64,000 nt of DNA from Ciborinia camelliae (taxonomy: Eukaryota > Ascomycota > Leotiomycetes > Helotiales > Sclerotiniaceae), in contig JANPYM010000002.1 in NCBI GenBank assembly GCA_025890175.1, forward strand, positions 1,564,091 through 1,628,090, in the 5' to 3' direction. Numbering within the stretch: the first letter of the stretch is position 1; the number at the start of each line of letters is the position of its first letter. The notes beneath the pieces are model-generated. The model did no database searches. It saw nothing but the letters and a program-made list of their open reading frames with translations, and was not told the DNA's origin. Positions 31,592-43,153 of the stretch are shown piece by piece. Both the position numbers and the translations under genes were made by a program.

Positions 31592-34500
31592 TGTAAAATA
31601 TGATCAAATATGATATCTTATCTGCGGTTGCTTTTAAATACTTGCGCGGAGGGAGTAGATAGATGTAAGATCGAAAGTAGAAAATTGTGCGGATATGATC
31701 GTGAAGAGATAGACGACACAAGGAACGAAAAAAAGTTGAGTTGCGAAAGTGCGCTGATTTGCGTTCTTGTGTAACTCGAACGATAAGAAGCGCGTGAGAC
31801 TCGAAAAATCGATAGATGACTTGCGAAATAGACCGATGAAAGTTAAATAGCAACAAGTTGAAATTATCACTTGTTGTGTGAACAAATAATCGATTGTTGT
31901 AGTTTCAAGATGAACAGAGAAGTTCAAGATGAAGCTTAAGATGATGCAGAAGTAGCAGAGTAGTAAGAGATCGATGAAGGAGGGGTTTTCTGCGATAAAA
32001 TCTCAGAAGACCGAGTGAGAAATAAATAGGAGGGGATGATGACAACAACGGGGAGGTATGAATAGGAAGAAATTAATCCAATCACGACGAGAAAGACGAG
32101 AGGAACAGAGAGGAAACAAATACCACTCGGAAATCCAAACGCCTGTATCGACAGAGTAGATTGAGAAAGAGAGAGGAAAAGAGACGACGACGACGACGCG
32201 CTGCAATATTTTCTGCACTGAGGAAAAAGATGGTGGAGGAAGGAAGAACTGGGGAGGAGAAAGCACGGAAGTTTATTAGATGGTCGCGCGAAATTGCTGC
32301 GAGTGTTGAATGAGGGAGGGTCTGGTAAAAAAAGAGTAGAGCATTGCAGGTGAGGAGCTCTTCTGTTAGGTTCTACGCTAACAATTGGACAAGGCTACAA
32401 GGAAGGTTAATAAGTACTAGGTACGTAGGGTAGCTAATAGGTGGGTTAATAATGTGATATGATATGATTAGGAATGATATGATATCGATATATTCAATTC
32501 AATTCATCAGATGGGTAGGTATTTGGATATTGAATTGTGTTGCCGGATCATTTTTGTTATTATGTCTCGATTTATATTCGTATCCTTATATAAGGTATCT
32601 AGGTATATCTATATCTATATCTATACCTATCCATCTATAAGGTAATCTAATCTATATGGGCTTTTTGATTTGTGTATAATCGATTTATATTCGCAAATAT
32701 TGAGGATACATAGGTACTTATACCTGCCTACCTATGGATCCAATACCTTTACTACGTACGGCTGGAGGGAGGTACTGGATCATCTGGATCCTGCTACAGT
32801 ACGGTACCTAGATAGGTAATTTCCCTTTGCTTCTTCGCTTATAGAGAAATCCTTCCTTCCCTTCTTTCAAGTTTCAATGCAAGTGAACGCTTTTGGATAA
32901 ATTCAATTGAGTTAATTGGGAGGTTCGTCGCCTTCAGAAATTCATTCCTGTACTGTATTTATCCGGGTGTTCTCTAGGTAGGTATGGTGGGGTGCAGAAC
33001 CGTAGAAGAAAAGATATATATTGAATGGATACGACTCAACGGTTATTAGTTTCTAGTTTCAACCAAAGTTGGGTTCTGTTAAACGACCTAGATACCTAGG
33101 CATATAGGTACCTAGTAATACTTACCTAGGTATGTTCACCTTGAAGATATCTTATACTTATTATTAATATCAACAGTTCAAGATCAAAGCTCGAGAATGT
33201 TTGATATGCCGTCAGCTGTAGAATGGTAAAATCCATGGGTAAGGAGAGCATACTCGAGTATGGGTACTTATGTGTATCAACAGCTCAAGATTCACCTCGA
33301 AGGTACTAGTACCGTATGTTATATACTTGTATCAAGTAGATCAAGATCACATCTCATTGATGAATTATATTAGGTACATACAACCAGTTTAAGATAGGGA
33401 TCTATTTTGTCAATATCTATACCTCGACAATTCAACTTGCAAGAATCATCCTGTTAGTTTGCTACATATCTACATACCTACCTACCTACCTAGGTATAAC
33501 CTCCATTTGCCACCTCCAGAAAGGAATCCTACAATAATATTGCATGGACTGACTTTTAAACCACGAACGAACCCCCGTCAAATAGAAGGGAACGGACTCA
33601 TTACTCTATTCAATTGCTTCCCGCTGGAGCGGACCGAGAAACTTGCTGTGAGATAGTAGATGGCGTACCGACGGGAAGGAATGTCAAGGGATGCCGATTG
33701 GCAAGATACGGAGTACTTGATTGATATGACAGTAGTACAAGCCCTAGGCATTCTTAGTCAACGTCTTGTGGACAGATCATCCCATCTTTCTTGAGGCTAA
33801 ACTTCCGTGCGGTCCTAGGCATAAGCAGTGAGCACCACGCAGACATGGAATCAAAGCTTATCTCCGCAATCTCATCAGATGGGGTCAATCAAACCTGAGG
33901 TCCCCGGAGCTCTAGTTTCTACAGCTATTATTTTCATGATCAGATTCCTGCAATCTCAAGAAGGCTAACTGTGTTCTTGAAGAAATCCTACCTGACAGGT
34001 TCGAGACTTCAAATAATCAAGTAAATGTTCTAGCCAGCAAGTAGTTACCGACCTTTTGAAGAATGTTATCAGGAACCTTGATTCAACGATAGTTTTAGAC
34101 TTGTCTCGGCCCCTCTTACATAAAGCAATACTGTTGATGCTCCTTCAGATTCACCCGTTTTCTAGCTTCTACTGGATAATTGGTGATACCAAGGAGTGGC
34201 ATTGCCTGCTTATCAGGGAGGTGTGATTGATTCTACGCCTCACATGTACCTCAAAGTATTAGAAGAGCAACATGGGTTTGTTAGCAATCCATTTGTCAAT
34301 AGGCTTTTTGCTATTCCAACATGAAACCAACGATGAGATATGAGCCTTATTTCAATTCCTTTTGCTACAATACCCCTCTAATTTGACCATACCACGTTGA
34401 AGATCAGTTCTTGTCGGCAGGTTTGCAAAAACCTTTCAACGTTTGAACATTTCTGCAGGTAACCTTGGAAAGAAACATCAACCAAAGTTCCATTGAGGCA

Positions 34501-35144
34501 AAGAATGAACAAACCGGTAGAAGAAGATAAATAATGATCCATCTACCTATACATGAGTGTGCTTTGTATTTTGAGCAGGTATAGATTATTCATGTGTATA
34601 GGTGTATATTAGGTACCTAGGTAGCAGCTAGTGGGCATGAACAGAACGACTATCTACCTGGTGTTGAAAATTAATGCTTATCGAGCTTTATTTTTTTAAG
34701 AGGGGAAATCAATCCTTTTCATTATTTCAAGCTTCTAAATCTATAACTAAACTTTAATAAGCCTTTAATATAGCTTTTTTAATACTTAGATTCTGATTTG
34801 CTTTGAAATTATTAGAATTAAATCTTCAATATAGTAATTTTTTTTTAAAGAGCTAAATTGAATATCGCGAAATTTAAAAAATTGGTGAGCCTCGGATAAA
34901 TAATCTTTTTTTAACACTAGTTGCGCGCATTGTTGTAATGCCGACCTCCGAACCTCACTGGCTTTCATCTGTACTGTATTATGGAAACTATCAGATGGAA
35001 GTTTGTAAACTCCAAAGCCTGTACAATATTCACTATTTTTAAGAAGATTTTATTCTCTTTTTGGGAGGCTTGATCTACTTTTCTTTCTCCTTTGACTTCA
35101 ACCCTCTTCAACTTTCAAACACTCCGACTCACTCCCCTTTGATT
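31592..35144. other. Intergenic region with long pub1 leader
   Basis: About 3.5 kb between two divergent start codons, so promoters for both flanking genes lie here. The right-hand strand upstream of pub1 (to about 32300) is rich in pyrimidines on the coding strand, as expected of a long leader. From 32400 to 33500 it is rich in TAGGTA/TACCTA words. An AT-rich island lies at 34672-34930. No protein gene supported. Confidence 0.6.
34672..34930. other. AT-rich island, possible decayed repeat
   Basis: About 260 bases, dominated by A and T, stand out from the neighbouring DNA, with runs of T and words such as TTTAATA. A minus-strand frame (34786-34968) is open for about 60 codons with no recognised family. 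Such islands in ascomycetes are often transposon fragments mutated C-to-T by repeat-induced point mutation. That origin is a guess here because no transposase motif or terminal repeat was found. Confidence 0.4.
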
Positions 35145-36325
35145 ATGGCTCAAGTGCAGCAACCCAAAACTCCTCTGGAGATTCTACAAATGTCGATCAA
35201 TGCTGTTGTATGTATCATATATCCAATCATTAAATCTATGTACTAATATATTCCCTAGCTTATAGAGACTGGTAAAGCTCTTCGTGCAACAGGCCTAGAA
35301 GGGGGGAAGACAATGGCAGTTTCTGCCATACGACTTCACTCAACCATTCCATCTATAACGGACAATTTTCACCAGGCCTTGGATGATCTTGAAGCTGAAA
35401 TTGTAAGTGGGATACTCAAACCACTGGTCTATAGATTTAACAAGAGACTAAGGTACGAGCAAAATCGGTCCTGGGGCGAGATTTAGAAGAATTGCGATCG
35501 AAACGAATTGCGGCAGAGAACCCACCTGTACAAATAATCGAAGAACCCGCCGCACCTGATCTCTTAACGCCATCGCATACCAAGTACCATGAGGATCTAT
35601 CAGCAGCGTCCACGCAAGAAAGTACTCGAGGAACCACCCCACTGGAGACGATTCCGAAGGAAGAGGAAAAACCGGTCAAAAATGACCCGTTAAAGGAAAC
35701 TGTACACAAGGAAGAGACGAAAGGGCCCAGGGTTTCCCCTCCTCCAAATACGAAAGACAACAAATCCCAAGCTATTGGTCTTGGAATAAATACTACGCTT
35801 CCAGCATCTACAGATGTCCCTGCAACCACCACAGCAGGCGGGCAAGATTCTTCGATCGACTCCCTTTTTGATATCCCAGACAATGCTGCTAATGATGATT
35901 CTGCAGCTCTCAACTTTGACAACATGGATTTCACAATGCCAGACTCAACCACAAATACTCAGACTCAGGATAATAATCAAACACAAAATACCGAGTTTGA
36001 CCTCTCCACATTTGGGAACAACCCTCAAGACTTCAATATGAATGATCTAAAACCTGCTAATGAGGCTTCTTCTAACAACGCAAACATTACTACAACAAAC
36101 AACAAAGAAGGAGATATGATGGACGATCTCCTTAACATGACTACCACTGCTAACAGCGGCACGAATGGTAACAACAATAATAATATGGATCTAGACTTGG
36201 ATCTTGATAATATGGTTGGAGCAGAGGAAAGTGTATTTGACGATATGTTCTTTGGTGACGATGGAAATGTGGGAGGAGAAATGGAACATGGACAATTTGA
36301 TAATGAATTCTTTGGTATTGACTGA
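35145..36325 (+). CDS. Possible Mediator Med2-like protein, three exons
   Basis: Exons 35145-35207, 35259-35402 and 35453-36325 join in phase 0. The introns are 51 bp (GTATGT donor, TACTAAT branch) and 50 bp (GTAAGT donor). The product is 359 residues. The first ~110 residues look helical (PLEILQMSINA, LIETGKALRATGLEGGKTMA, ITDNFHQALDDLEAEIVRAK, SVLGRDLEELRSKRI). The rest is disordered, rich in Thr, Asn and Asp, with acidic-aromatic patches (LNFDNMDFTMPD; ESVFDDMFFGDD) like activation-domain or coactivator surfaces. A helical head with a long Asn/Asp tail and a short GLGINTT motif recalls yeast Mediator tail subunit Med2, but the match is by eye and weak. If wrong, it is a conserved nuclear-type protein of unknown role. 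Confidence 0.6.
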
Positions 36326-36783
36326 GGGGTTTATTAAATATACACAATCGGAAAGGTCTATTTCTATAGGAACTTATTAAAGAGGAAGTTATATTATACT
36401 GGCATGAAATTTGGCATAGAGGAAGTATCATTGTCTAAAATCAAGTATGTCAATTCACTTCCTCTATGTCTAAATCAAGTATGTCAATTCCTGTTACCCC
36501 CCCTTTTTTTATCTGATTGTTTCAATTTTTATCTAATAGTTTTCACCAATACCATTCAAACTATTACCCCAAGCTAGCAGAAAAGACACACCTTCCAAAG
36601 ATGTATTGATGTCTTTTCCCTCTTCATAAATATGACTGGTCTGCCCACAATATACAAGCCTGGCTTTCCATAGGCAAAGTGTCCTTACCCCAGAAAATAT
36701 GGAAATCACAAATCACAAGGAAATCTTCCAATTACACAAGTGTCCCCCACAAATACATTCTAACCCAGTTTAGCCAATTTGAT
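36326..36783. other. Convergent intergenic region with a short direct repeat
   Basis: About 0.46 kb between two 3' ends. A 16-base word TCAAGTATGTCAATTC occurs twice, at 36441-36456 and 36475-36490, with similar sequence before each copy (TCTAAAA and TCTAAA). This suggests a recent 34-bp tandem duplication in the 3' untranslated region. A poly-C/poly-T run follows near 36497-36513. Confidence 0.7.
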
Positions 36784-37353
36784 TCATACCTCTTCGGCTT
36801 TTTCAATGCTAACTCCCTCCCCTCCTCTTGCATTATCCCCCTTACATTCTCCCGTTTGTTGACCCCACCTCTCCTTACTCCACGCCTTATCCACCTCCTC
36901 TCCCTCCCCTGCCCGTCTCTTATCCTCGAAAACGGTTTTCCGTTTTCCCATCCCTTGCTTCTCTCGCGCTAATTCGCTTTGGGTCTTTTGATGATGTTCA
37001 CCAACACCGGAGTATACTTCTTCCTTGGTTTCTTTCTCGGATTTTTGGGTTGCAGGTGGTGAGCTCCATGCTCCGCCATGACCGAGTGGTTCAGAAGTCA
37101 GGGCAAGGAGAGCCTCTTCGTTAAGGGACTTAGGGGAGGATAAGGGCTTTGTGCTTGTAGATGTGGGGGAGGGGGGAGATACGAAAGAGAAGCGGCGGTC
37201 CGGATCTAAGATTGGTGCGGGGGGTGGTTCGTGACCTGTAGATTTCTCCTCGGATTCGGACAGGGGTTTTGTAGGCGATGTTGAGGTGTTGTTGCAGCCG
37301 TTATCCTCAGAAGTTCCAGGAGGTTGTTGTGCCAGGGAGCTTGGCCAGGGCAT
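36784..37353 (-). CDS. Hypothetical Pro/Ser-rich protein
   Basis: A single open frame of 189 residues beginning MPWPSSLAQQPPG. The protein is disordered: Ser/Thr/Pro-rich first half, Lys/Glu/Arg-rich second half. Segments that look non-random are DPDRRFSFVSPPSPTST, LNEEALLALTSEPLGHGGAW and SSPPATQKSEKETKEEVYSG, then GVGEHHQKTQSEL and EDKRRAGEGEEVDKAW. I do not recognise a family, though this pattern looks like an uncharacterised fungal protein. A short upstream exon is conceivable: an ATG at about 37427 is followed by a GTAGCA donor-like word, with acceptor CAAG just before 37353. That join would put the exon in another, shorter frame, so I keep the 37353 start. No membrane or signal segments. 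Confidence 0.55.
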   Translation of the reverse strand: MPWPSSLAQQPPGTSEDNGCNNTSTSPTKPLSESEEKSTGHEPPPAPILDPDRRFSFVSPPSPTSTSTKPLSSPKSLNEEALLALTSEPLGHGGAWSSPPATQKSEKETKEEVYSGVGEHHQKTQSELAREKQGMGKRKTVFEDKRRAGEGEEVDKAWSKERWGQQTGECKGDNARGGEGVSIEKAEEV

Positions 37354-37792
37354 CTTGTAGATTTGGTGGGTGTTGATGGGGATATTGGTACAGATATACT
37401 TTTGCTACTTGGGGACAATTGCTGGCATTGTATTATGTAGATCGAGGCTATACTAGCAATATATCTCTTTGTTTGTGGAAGGGAAACTAGGTTCTACGGA
37501 TATACAAAGAAAAGCCAAAGATTTTGAGGTATCCAATTCAAATTACTATCCTGAAGTTCGGCAAAACAAAGAGACCAAGCGGGTCATACCAACGTGGAAA
37601 CTGGAAACTTTGAGTCCTACCCGCGGCACAAACAAAGAGCATCAAAATGCAAATGCGTCAAGCGTGGGTTTCGCCGCAATAAAGAATAAAGAATTTGGAT
37701 TTAATTCTTAGATGTTTTTAACCTCGAGACCCTTCACTCTTCTTCAACCGACAACGAAAAGAACAGAAGTATAGTAGAACACATTACCAAAT
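37354..37792. promoter_or_regulatory. Divergent promoter between two hypothetical genes
   Basis: The 439 bp between the divergent starts at 37353 and 37793 presumably contains both promoters. No confident binding site is visible. Confidence 0.45.
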
Positions 37793-38692
37793 ATGCCACG
37801 CCAGGGCCAGAAAAAAGGAGATCGGGACGATGCGTACAAGCCTGATGAGGACGAAGAAGACATCGCCGATTTCGATATCGATGAAGCATCAAACGCGAAA
37901 GCGAAATCCAGAGCAGCAGCCAAACCAGCAAAAGCAGCAAAAACTACATTCAAGGGCATCGCCAAAGGAACTCCTAAACAACAAACCCCCAAAGGAACCC
38001 CCAAAGGGACACCCAAAGGGACACCCAGAGGAACACCCAAAGGAACACCCGGCTCAACCCCCAAACCATCCACAGCAGGTCCCTACCAAAGCCCCTCCCC
38101 ACCCCCCAAACCACCCACAGCAAGTGCCTACCAAAAGCCTTCCCCACCCCCCAGCACCAGCACCACCGCCCCCTCCTTAACAACCATCAAAACCCCCTCA
38201 CCATCCGACCCCTATTTCTGCTGTCACCAGCCTCTTCCCCCCTCCAACAGTTTTCCCCCAGCTCTCCAAACCTTCTACACCTTCCTCGTACAATCCCTAT
38301 CTCAGAAATTCCATCCCCCACCTTTCGCTTCCGTCCCTCCTTCAAAAACATATTATCGATTCTCCCATCTATGTCTAACGACATGTACAGAGGTGCATCG
38401 ATATTTTGTGAGCCTAGACCCACCTAATGAAACTGGAGGGATTTTTGTAGAAGATAACGAGGAGAATGTGCTTGGGAAGGCGGGGGCTTTGGATGAGGAA
38501 GGGCCAGAGGGTAGGAGACAGGATGTTATGATTTTGAGTCGGAATGCTAGGTGTGGAGACCATATGAAAGAGGGGTTTTGGTATGTTTTGATGAGGGTGG
38601 AACAGCTTGATAAGGAGAAAAAAGATGTGGATATTGAGAATGCTCCTGGGGAGGAGATGGAAGATGAGATTGATTTGGATTTGTATTCGTAG
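37793..38692 (+). CDS. Hypothetical protein with Gly-Thr-Pro-Lys repeats
   Basis: Intronless 299-residue protein. An acidic start (DEDEEDIADFDIDE) is followed by a Lys/Ala-rich stretch (KAKSRAAAKPAKAAKTTFKG) like a histone H1 tail. Next come about six near-perfect KGTP units (codons from 37991, 12-bp period) and a 15-residue unit duplicated once (PSTAGPYQSPSPPPK and PTASAYQKPSPPPS, 45-bp period, 38061-38150). The C-terminal half is more ordered (DPYFCCHQPL, PPALQTFYTFLVQSLSQKF, TYYRFSHLCLTTCTEVHRYF, GFWYVLMRVEQLDKE) and ends in an acidic tail. The basic repeat region suggests nucleic-acid or chromatin contact, which is inference. No named domain recognised. The repeats make length differences between strains likely. 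Confidence 0.65.
   Translation: MPRQGQKKGDRDDAYKPDEDEEDIADFDIDEASNAKAKSRAAAKPAKAAKTTFKGIAKGTPKQQTPKGTPKGTPKGTPRGTPKGTPGSTPKPSTAGPYQSPSPPPKPPTASAYQKPSPPPSTSTTAPSLTTIKTPSPSDPYFCCHQPLPPSNSFPPALQTFYTFLVQSLSQKFHPPPFASVPPSKTYYRFSHLCLTTCTEVHRYFVSLDPPNETGGIFVEDNEENVLGKAGALDEEGPEGRRQDVMILSRNARCGDHMKEGFWYVLMRVEQLDKEKKDVDIENAPGEEMEDEIDLDLYS
37991..38150 (+). repeat. In-frame coding repeats (12-bp and 45-bp periods)
   Basis: A 12-bp unit encoding Lys-Gly-Thr-Pro repeats in the first part, then a 45-bp unit occurs twice. Both periods are multiples of three, so changes in copy number keep the frame of the gene that contains them. Confidence 0.85.
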
Positions 38693-41294
38693 ACTTTCGG
38701 TACTGTGTGCGGATATGCGACTAGGCATGGCAGCGTAAACCAAAGAGGCAACAGGGGCAGATTGATCAAGTTGAGTATGCTTTATGTTGGATTTTCGAAA
38801 CACAGTATGTGTCTCCAGCGTTTTGTATTCAATTTCTTTTACTACAGGCAACCAGCAAAACATGAGCTTCCCGGCTTCCAAAAATGAATCAAAAAACTAT
38901 CCAGCTACGAGAGCACAACAAAGAGATAATTTGTATCCATTTGGTACATTGAAACCAATTCAGATTTTGAATCGATATGATATAACTAATTTATTCAGAC
39001 CCTTAACCCCATCCTGATCGTTGAAATATATCCAGAAAATTCCCAGCTTTTGGATCTGGGCTTATAGAATAAAACAATTGGATACACTGCCTGTACAACA
39101 AGGCGATATTCTAGATCCATCTTATTCTATTGTATGGATCTGCTATGCAACTTGCTGGTTCTCTTCGTAGGGCGATGCTGGAGACGCGTTGGCGATTTGA
39201 TTATGCGTTATGGCATCTAGAATGCCTAATATCTTGGATCTAAACAATGCAATAGTGTCGTACAGACCTATTTTCTGAGATAGAGATAATAACAGGTGGG
39301 TTCTATGAGAGAAGACGAAATTTAGAGCTCATTCTAAGCATACGGATCAACGATCTCCGGAGCATTCATGACTCCTACTCATCAATCTCACGTATCCTTG
39401 CCGCTACCTACAACGCTCGTGATGCATGGAATGTCCATCTGTTAAGAATTGATGTTGGTTTACTAGTCTGCCCTAGAAACCGACACACGCGCGGTGAATG
39501 TGGTGTTGATGGTGCACGCCGTCCAGCTTATGGACGGTGAAGATGGCTATAGAAGATAGAGCGGTCTAAATGGCATGCAATAGATTGATATATATACTAA
39601 CAACCTGAGACGCAAGCCTAATATGTTCAGGAGAAATAGCAGGCAAGAATTGTCATATACATATACCCCAGCGTTCCATTCTAACAAGACAACACAATAT
39701 CCACAAAAGAAATTCAAAAATAGTAAGAAATGTAAAGAAAACTTAGCGTCAGCCAGCACAGAGATCCTGAAGGTGATCCGTTTGTTTCAATATATGAAAA
39801 CCTACCTACCTAGATACCAATGAAGCGCCTCGGCAGGATAGATGTCGGCTGGTCAAGCAATAGATGAGAATTAACGAGAGTTAAAGACATTCACTTCAAT
39901 GTTCACCGCTTGTACCAAGAATAGGTGCGGCGTCATGGCTTTTCTCCGGTACACTTTTCTTGCCACGCTACATCTGGCGAGGGAAAAGCAGCCGAATGTT
40001 CCGTCCGATAGAATGCATTAGGGTGAATATCCCCAAGAAACCACAGGAATCCGGGAGTTCTTACCCGACATACTCACACATTCTAATTCCCAACTGGCAA
40101 CAATCCTGCTGAGGAGTGAGGAGTCAGGAGTGAGGAGCGCAGGAATTCGAGCGTACGATGTCTATTTGAAAGAGATACCTAGGTACTGTATGTAGTATTT
40201 AGAAAGCAAACTTTTGCATCCAAACTTTGTGCGTCTTCCTTGAGGGCGCACACCCACTCCCACTTTTTTATCAGGCTGAAGAGGATAGAGCTGAAAGTAG
40301 AAGTTTCCATGCGTCAGTTGGTATGAAATACATTTTGCATAAATAGGGAGATGCCACGGGGAAAAAGTCAAAGTAGGCTCCATACGATGATACGCGGTAT
40401 TATTCTCAATGGGCTCGAGCTCTTCGTAGAATGCTGATCTGGCAATGGATAGGCTCGAGAATGTTTGTTCCCATGGCTTCGTATCCTTAACCTCATATAT
40501 CTAGAAACTTGAAATATTTTCCCTCGGGTTCTCGTTCGAAGTGTTATTGTTCGCATTGAATTGAAAGAACAGGCTAGCAATTCCACCATCCCATTCACCA
40601 TCCCAAATGAATATCCAAATTACAGCTAAAGTAGGCAGTATTTGCCGACGGGCGTTTGACCCTTTTCTGCCGCCACCTGCAAGTTGCTGCTTTTCCAATT
40701 TTAGCATTCTCTGCTAAAAATGGCAATGGGCTACAGTCCAGTAGCTAAAGCCCTTTTCCAAAATTTGTTAGTGCTTATTCTCGGATATTCTCCACTCCCC
40801 CATCTTCTTCTTGATCAAGATTATTTCTTCCAATCATCCAACAAATCGTTACGACGAACATTACTCCTTCTTATTTTTCTAATGGTCAAAAGACATCAGT
40901 TAAAGTTGGGGTTCTTTTCCAATTGAGAATGGCCGAGTACTCCATTATAGCACATAATAGCATGTGCAAATCTATGGACGTGTCTCTTGAACTGTCTGCT
41001 GGCAAGGATCGGGGAAGTTTCCCCGGCAGCTGTTGAATTGCGCTGCACCCGCTGTAAAGTAGGAGCTTTGGTAACAGCCATTTAGTTGTCTGCGTGAAAG
41101 TGCTGAGGGATTTGGAAGGGTGGTAGAATGACATATTAGAATTATGGGGATCACCATCTGACAATGTTTGAGGGCGCGCGCTCTAAGCGCCGATAGCGCT
41201 TTCTATCTCAATAATTTGGTCAATCCTACAAGCTACAAAAGTAGAAGGAAAGAACTTCTGTCTCTCAGTACTTTCTTCGGTCTGTATATTTCTC
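38693..41294. other. Intergenic region
   Basis: About 2.6 kb between the repeat protein and the MFS exporter. Small open frames on both strands show no family resemblance. A TACCTAGGTA word occurs near 40176-40185. No element or RNA gene recognised. Confidence 0.6.
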
Positions 41295-43153
41295 ATGTCG
41301 AAGTTGGCGAAATCTGATATTGAGCGCCTAGGGCGCCAAAGGCCGCCTCAGTTCAAGACTGTATGGACTGAAGTTGGATTTGTGTACGTCCTACTACTTT
41401 TGCATTTTGTAACATTGCTGTGCCCGTTTGTTCGATAAGGAGATAGATTCCTGGCTTTAATCCTTTTTGTTAAATGCTGATGAGCAATGCATCACAGATT
41501 CTCTACCTGCATTTCCCAGATTCTCTCGGTATGTCATTTTTAAGCATCGAGAAGTGGCTTTATTCTCATGTCTTATAAACAGGAGTATTTCGTGAGCGGA
41601 TTTGCTGTCATTGTTCCAGATCTAATGAAAGATCTCAAAATCCCAGTATCTTCATCGACATGGCCAGCAGCGGCTTATTCGCTAATGGTCTCATCTGTAA
41701 TGTTACCTCTCGGTAGACTTGCAGATATTTATGGCGGACGACCTGTGTACATTGCTGGTCTTGCGTGGCTAACACTATGGTCATTGATCGCCGGGTTCTC
41801 CAAAGATCAATATATGCTCGACATTTGCCGAGCTTTACAGGGCCTTGGACCAGCTGCATTCATGCCATCGGGGATGATGTTACTTGGTCGAACCTATCGG
41901 CCAGGACCGAGAAAGAATCTTGTTTTCAGTGAGTGGCCATTGATTAAAAACTTCTACATATCTAATCACTACAAGGTATTTATGGTGCATCTGGAGCTGC
42001 TGGATTTTTCATTGGCATCTTTTTCGCTGGATTGACTGCCCAGTATGACAAATGGGAATGGTATGTGCAACCGCATGATTTCAATGGATTACATTCACTC
42101 TTTGTTAGGTATTTCTGGGCAGGCGCTGTTTTGTCCTTCATAAGCGTCGCCACTGCCATGATTTGTATCCCATCCGAAAAACATAACCGTGATGGGCTTC
42201 AGATGGACTGGCTTGGATCAGGCCTTCTAACAACCAGCTTGATTCTTTTCGTTTTCGCCATAACGGAAAGCGCCTACGCCCCAAACGGATTCAAGACCCC
42301 TTATATCTTTATTACACTCGTTTCTGGTATAATTCTCTTCGCAATCGCCATGTACGTCGAACGATACGTTGTGAGTCAACCGCTCCTACCATATTCACTC
42401 TTCGCCGTGCCAAGAATGAAACCTCTCTTTATCGCCCTATTCTTCACGTACGGAAGCCTGGGAGTCTTCCTTCTCTATGCCACATTCTACTGCACCAACA
42501 TAATGGGTGCTTCTAGTCTCCAACTCGTTGCATGGTTCATCCCGCTCGCTATCGGTGGATGTCTTATCGGCACATTGGGCGGCTTCATACTCCATCTCGT
42601 CCCCGGCAAAGCTCTTATTATCTTCTCCGGTATATGCTGGATCATTGCGCCTTTACTATTCGCACTCGCTCCCATTAATGCATCGTTTTGGGCATGGATT
42701 TTCACGGCAATGACTTGTGCAACTCTCGGTATAGATATAACATTCAACGTCACCACGATATTCATCACTACCTCGCTACCTTCATCCCAACAGGGTCTTG
42801 CAGGGGCCTTGATCAATTCCATCATGCAACTCTCCATCGCCGTATGCTTAGGTATCTCGGAAATCATTGCAAATTCGGCAGAGAACAAGAGTGGGAGTTT
42901 GAGATATAGTTATAAAGCGGTGTTTTGGTTCGAGGTTACCTGTGCGAGCATCGCGTTGTGTATCCTGATTCTCTTTTGCAAGATTGACTCGGCGACGGCA
43001 GGACTTACGAACGAGGAGAGGCAAGCTGTGGAAACCGAGACCGAGAATGCAAAAAGTTTTGTGGGAGCAGAGAAAAATGATCGAGATACTTGTGCGAGTC
43101 ATTCCGAAACTCCATTTTCCTCTTCTGACTCGCTGGGCCAACATATTTGTTGA
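41295..43153 (+). CDS. MFS drug/H+ antiporter, 14-TM type, five exons
   Basis: Exons 41295-41383, 41498-41528, 41583-41928, 41976-42060 and 42109-43153. The introns are 114, 54, 47 and 48 bp with GTACGT, GTATGT, GTGAGT and GTATGT donors, and the frame closes to 531 residues. The predicted junctions rebuild family motifs: FVFSTCISQILS-EYFVSGFAVIVP, LVFSIYGASGAAGFFIGIFF and KWEWYFWAGAVLSF. MFS motif A is seen as LGRLADIYGGRPVY and the antiporter-type motif in CRALQGLGPAAFMPSGMML. This is the DHA2-like group with yeast Atr1 (aminotriazole resistance). It should export toxic compounds across the plasma membrane using the proton gradient; the actual substrate is unknown. The tail after the last TM is charged and Ser-rich. 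An ABCC exporter follows 2.75 kb downstream on the same strand. Confidence 0.87.
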
